Source: Bacteroidia bacterium (GTDB lineage: Bacteria; Bacteroidota; Bacteroidia; Chitinophagales; Saprospiraceae). From it: DNA of 64,000 nucleotides. The position numbers were made by a program, and so were the translations under genes. Shown here one piece after another: positions 63,284 to 64,000 of the stretch (positions within the stretch are counted from its first letter, which is position 1; every line of letters begins with the position of its first letter). The notes under the pieces are model-generated. The model was not told where the DNA came from, searched no databases, and was given only the letters and a program-made list of their open reading frames with translations. The DNA is taken from assembly GCA_030426765.1 (NCBI GenBank), contig JAUHXV010000003.1, positions 1-64,000 on the forward strand, in the 5' to 3' direction.

Positions 63284-64000
63284 ATGGCTTCAGAAGGAAA
63301 AATTTCCAACCTCTCCAAAGGATTATTGATATTCGCAGCGTTGCTGTTTATCGGCACCATCTTTTTGCCATTCTGGAAAATCGACCTCATAGCACCTCAG
63401 TATCCGGAAGGACTTGCCCTGCTGATCTATGCCAATGGGCTGGCCGGTGACGTAGAAATTATCAACGGGCTTAACCACTATATCGGCATGGCCACCCTCC
63501 ATACTGAGGACTTTATTGAGTTTTCGATCCTTAGATATATCCTGATCTTTTTTGTGCTCTTTATTCTGGTCACAGCTACCATCGGGAAAAAGCGACTTGT
63601 GTATATGCTTTTCGGAGCGTTTCTAACCTTTGGCCTGATCGCCTTGGCGGACTTTTATCGATGGAACTACAATTACGGCCACAATCTCGATCCGGCGGCC
63701 GCTATTAAGGTGCCGGGGATGTCTTACCAGCCACCCATTTTTGGGTATAAGCAACTCCTTAACTTCGGTGCATATTCCATGCCTTCGAGTGGCGGTCTTT
63801 TGTTTATCGCCACGGGACTCATTATTTTGCTGGTGGTTTTATACGAACGAAACGTGTTGCAAAAGTTGTTTAAACGTAAAAAGCAAGTGATTGCGATTTT
63901 GATCCCTGTAATGCTGCTGCTGATGGCTTGCGGAACAAAAGGGCCACGTCCATTGGTGATCAATGAAGATATGTGTGCGTATTGCAAAATGACGATTACT
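63284..64000 (+). CDS. Polytopic membrane protein fused to a NosL domain, 3' end missing
   Basis: 239 codons are open from the ATG at 63284 to the window edge, with no internal stop. Residues ~1-195 form a membrane protein with about four to five hydrophobic segments (LLIFAALLFIGTIFLPFW, ILIFFVLFILVTATI, FGAFLTFGLIALADF, FIATGLIILLVVLY) and a periplasmic loop with Asn/Gly/Pro-rich sequence (NYGHNLDPAAAIKVPGMSY). From ~residue 204 comes a lipoprotein-like segment (PVMLLLMACGTKGPRPL), then CAYCKM, the CxxCxM copper site of NosL, a Cu(I) chaperone for NosZ. The gene is thus a TM-NosL fusion, probably anchoring copper delivery near NosZ. Spacing and strand fit the nos operon. Confidence 0.88.
   Translation, partial: MASEGKISNLSKGLLIFAALLFIGTIFLPFWKIDLIAPQYPEGLALLIYANGLAGDVEIINGLNHYIGMATLHTEDFIEFSILRYILIFFVLFILVTATIGKKRLVYMLFGAFLTFGLIALADFYRWNYNYGHNLDPAAAIKVPGMSYQPPIFGYKQLLNFGAYSMPSSGGLLFIATGLIILLVVLYERNVLQKLFKRKKQVIAILIPVMLLLMACGTKGPRPLVINEDMCAYCKMTIT

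Noticed and set aside
1-64000. tRNA or rRNA genes, CRISPR arrays, transposases, integrases or phage genes
   Set aside because: No such sequence was recognised by eye; short tRNAs could have been missed without a covariance-model search.

Overview
The window looks like chromosome from a Bacteroidota, most likely a Saprospiria/Saprospiraceae-type organism. The evidence is a gliding-motility/type IX secretion (T9SS) C-terminal domain, a TonB-dependent receptor with a CarboxypepD-like N-terminus, DUF5606, a fused E1 alpha/beta 2-oxoacid dehydrogenase, CRTAC1/VCBS-repeat lipoproteins, the futalosine menaquinone route (mqnC), and many copies of the Bacteroidota -7 promoter element TAnnTTTG. I see no rRNA, tRNA, CRISPR array, transposase or phage gene. 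Assignment to a genus is not possible from what I can see; nitrous oxide respiration would fit a low-oxygen sediment or sludge lineage (inference).

Layout. 1-3728: 3' part of a giant secreted T9SS protein, ended by a strong bidirectional terminator. 3824-10134: a secreted unknown, a GT39-type glycosyltransferase overlapping a flippase-like membrane protein, a membrane desaturase and a cation:proton antiporter. 10242-14858: OsmC, recO, and an E1 dehydrogenase plus DUF5606 pair. The E1 promoter region carries two perfect 40-42 bp palindromes and a duplicated core promoter. 14861-24729: a lipoprotein, a GCS2-like/CBS fusion, aconitase, mscL, a Cys-rich lipoprotein, nadE and dnaX (with an A10G slippery run). 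24764-32396: pyrD, a 45-residue membrane peptide, an ABC-F ATPase, an Rrf2 regulator with a D-threonine aldolase-like enzyme, and TPR and DUF937 proteins. 32719-36644: a glucosaminidase/LysM protein, a barrel protein, and mqnC immediately followed by a PNP-family gene. 36982-42330: rimP-nusA-infB and a TIGR02757 gene, preceded by a leader hairpin with a U-tract. 42311-50482: upp, an amino-acid permease, YitT, DedA, an SDR plus steroid-5-alpha-reductase pair, and a DEAD-box helicase with a long structured leader.

50808-64000 is the most distinctive region. It holds a 1095-residue VCBS/ASPIC lipoprotein, an outer-membrane barrel, a TonB-dependent receptor and a second VCBS lipoprotein with His-rich ends. 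These are followed by a nitrous-oxide reductase operon: cytochrome c lipoprotein, Sec-type (clade II) nosZ, and a polytopic membrane protein fused in frame to a NosL domain that runs off the window. A terminator lies between nosZ and the NosL fusion, and an FNR-like dyad sits near -41 of the predicted operon promoter. I read this as a candidate copper/N2O respiration neighbourhood; the link between the barrel/lipoprotein genes and nosZ is inference from proximity.

Other signals worth attention are the dnaX A10G run followed at once by a -1 frame stop, the covarying palindromes before the E1 gene, the attenuator-like hairpin before rimP, and the pattern of TAnnTTTG boxes 5-7 nt before start codons, which predicts leaderless or nearly leaderless mRNAs for several genes.
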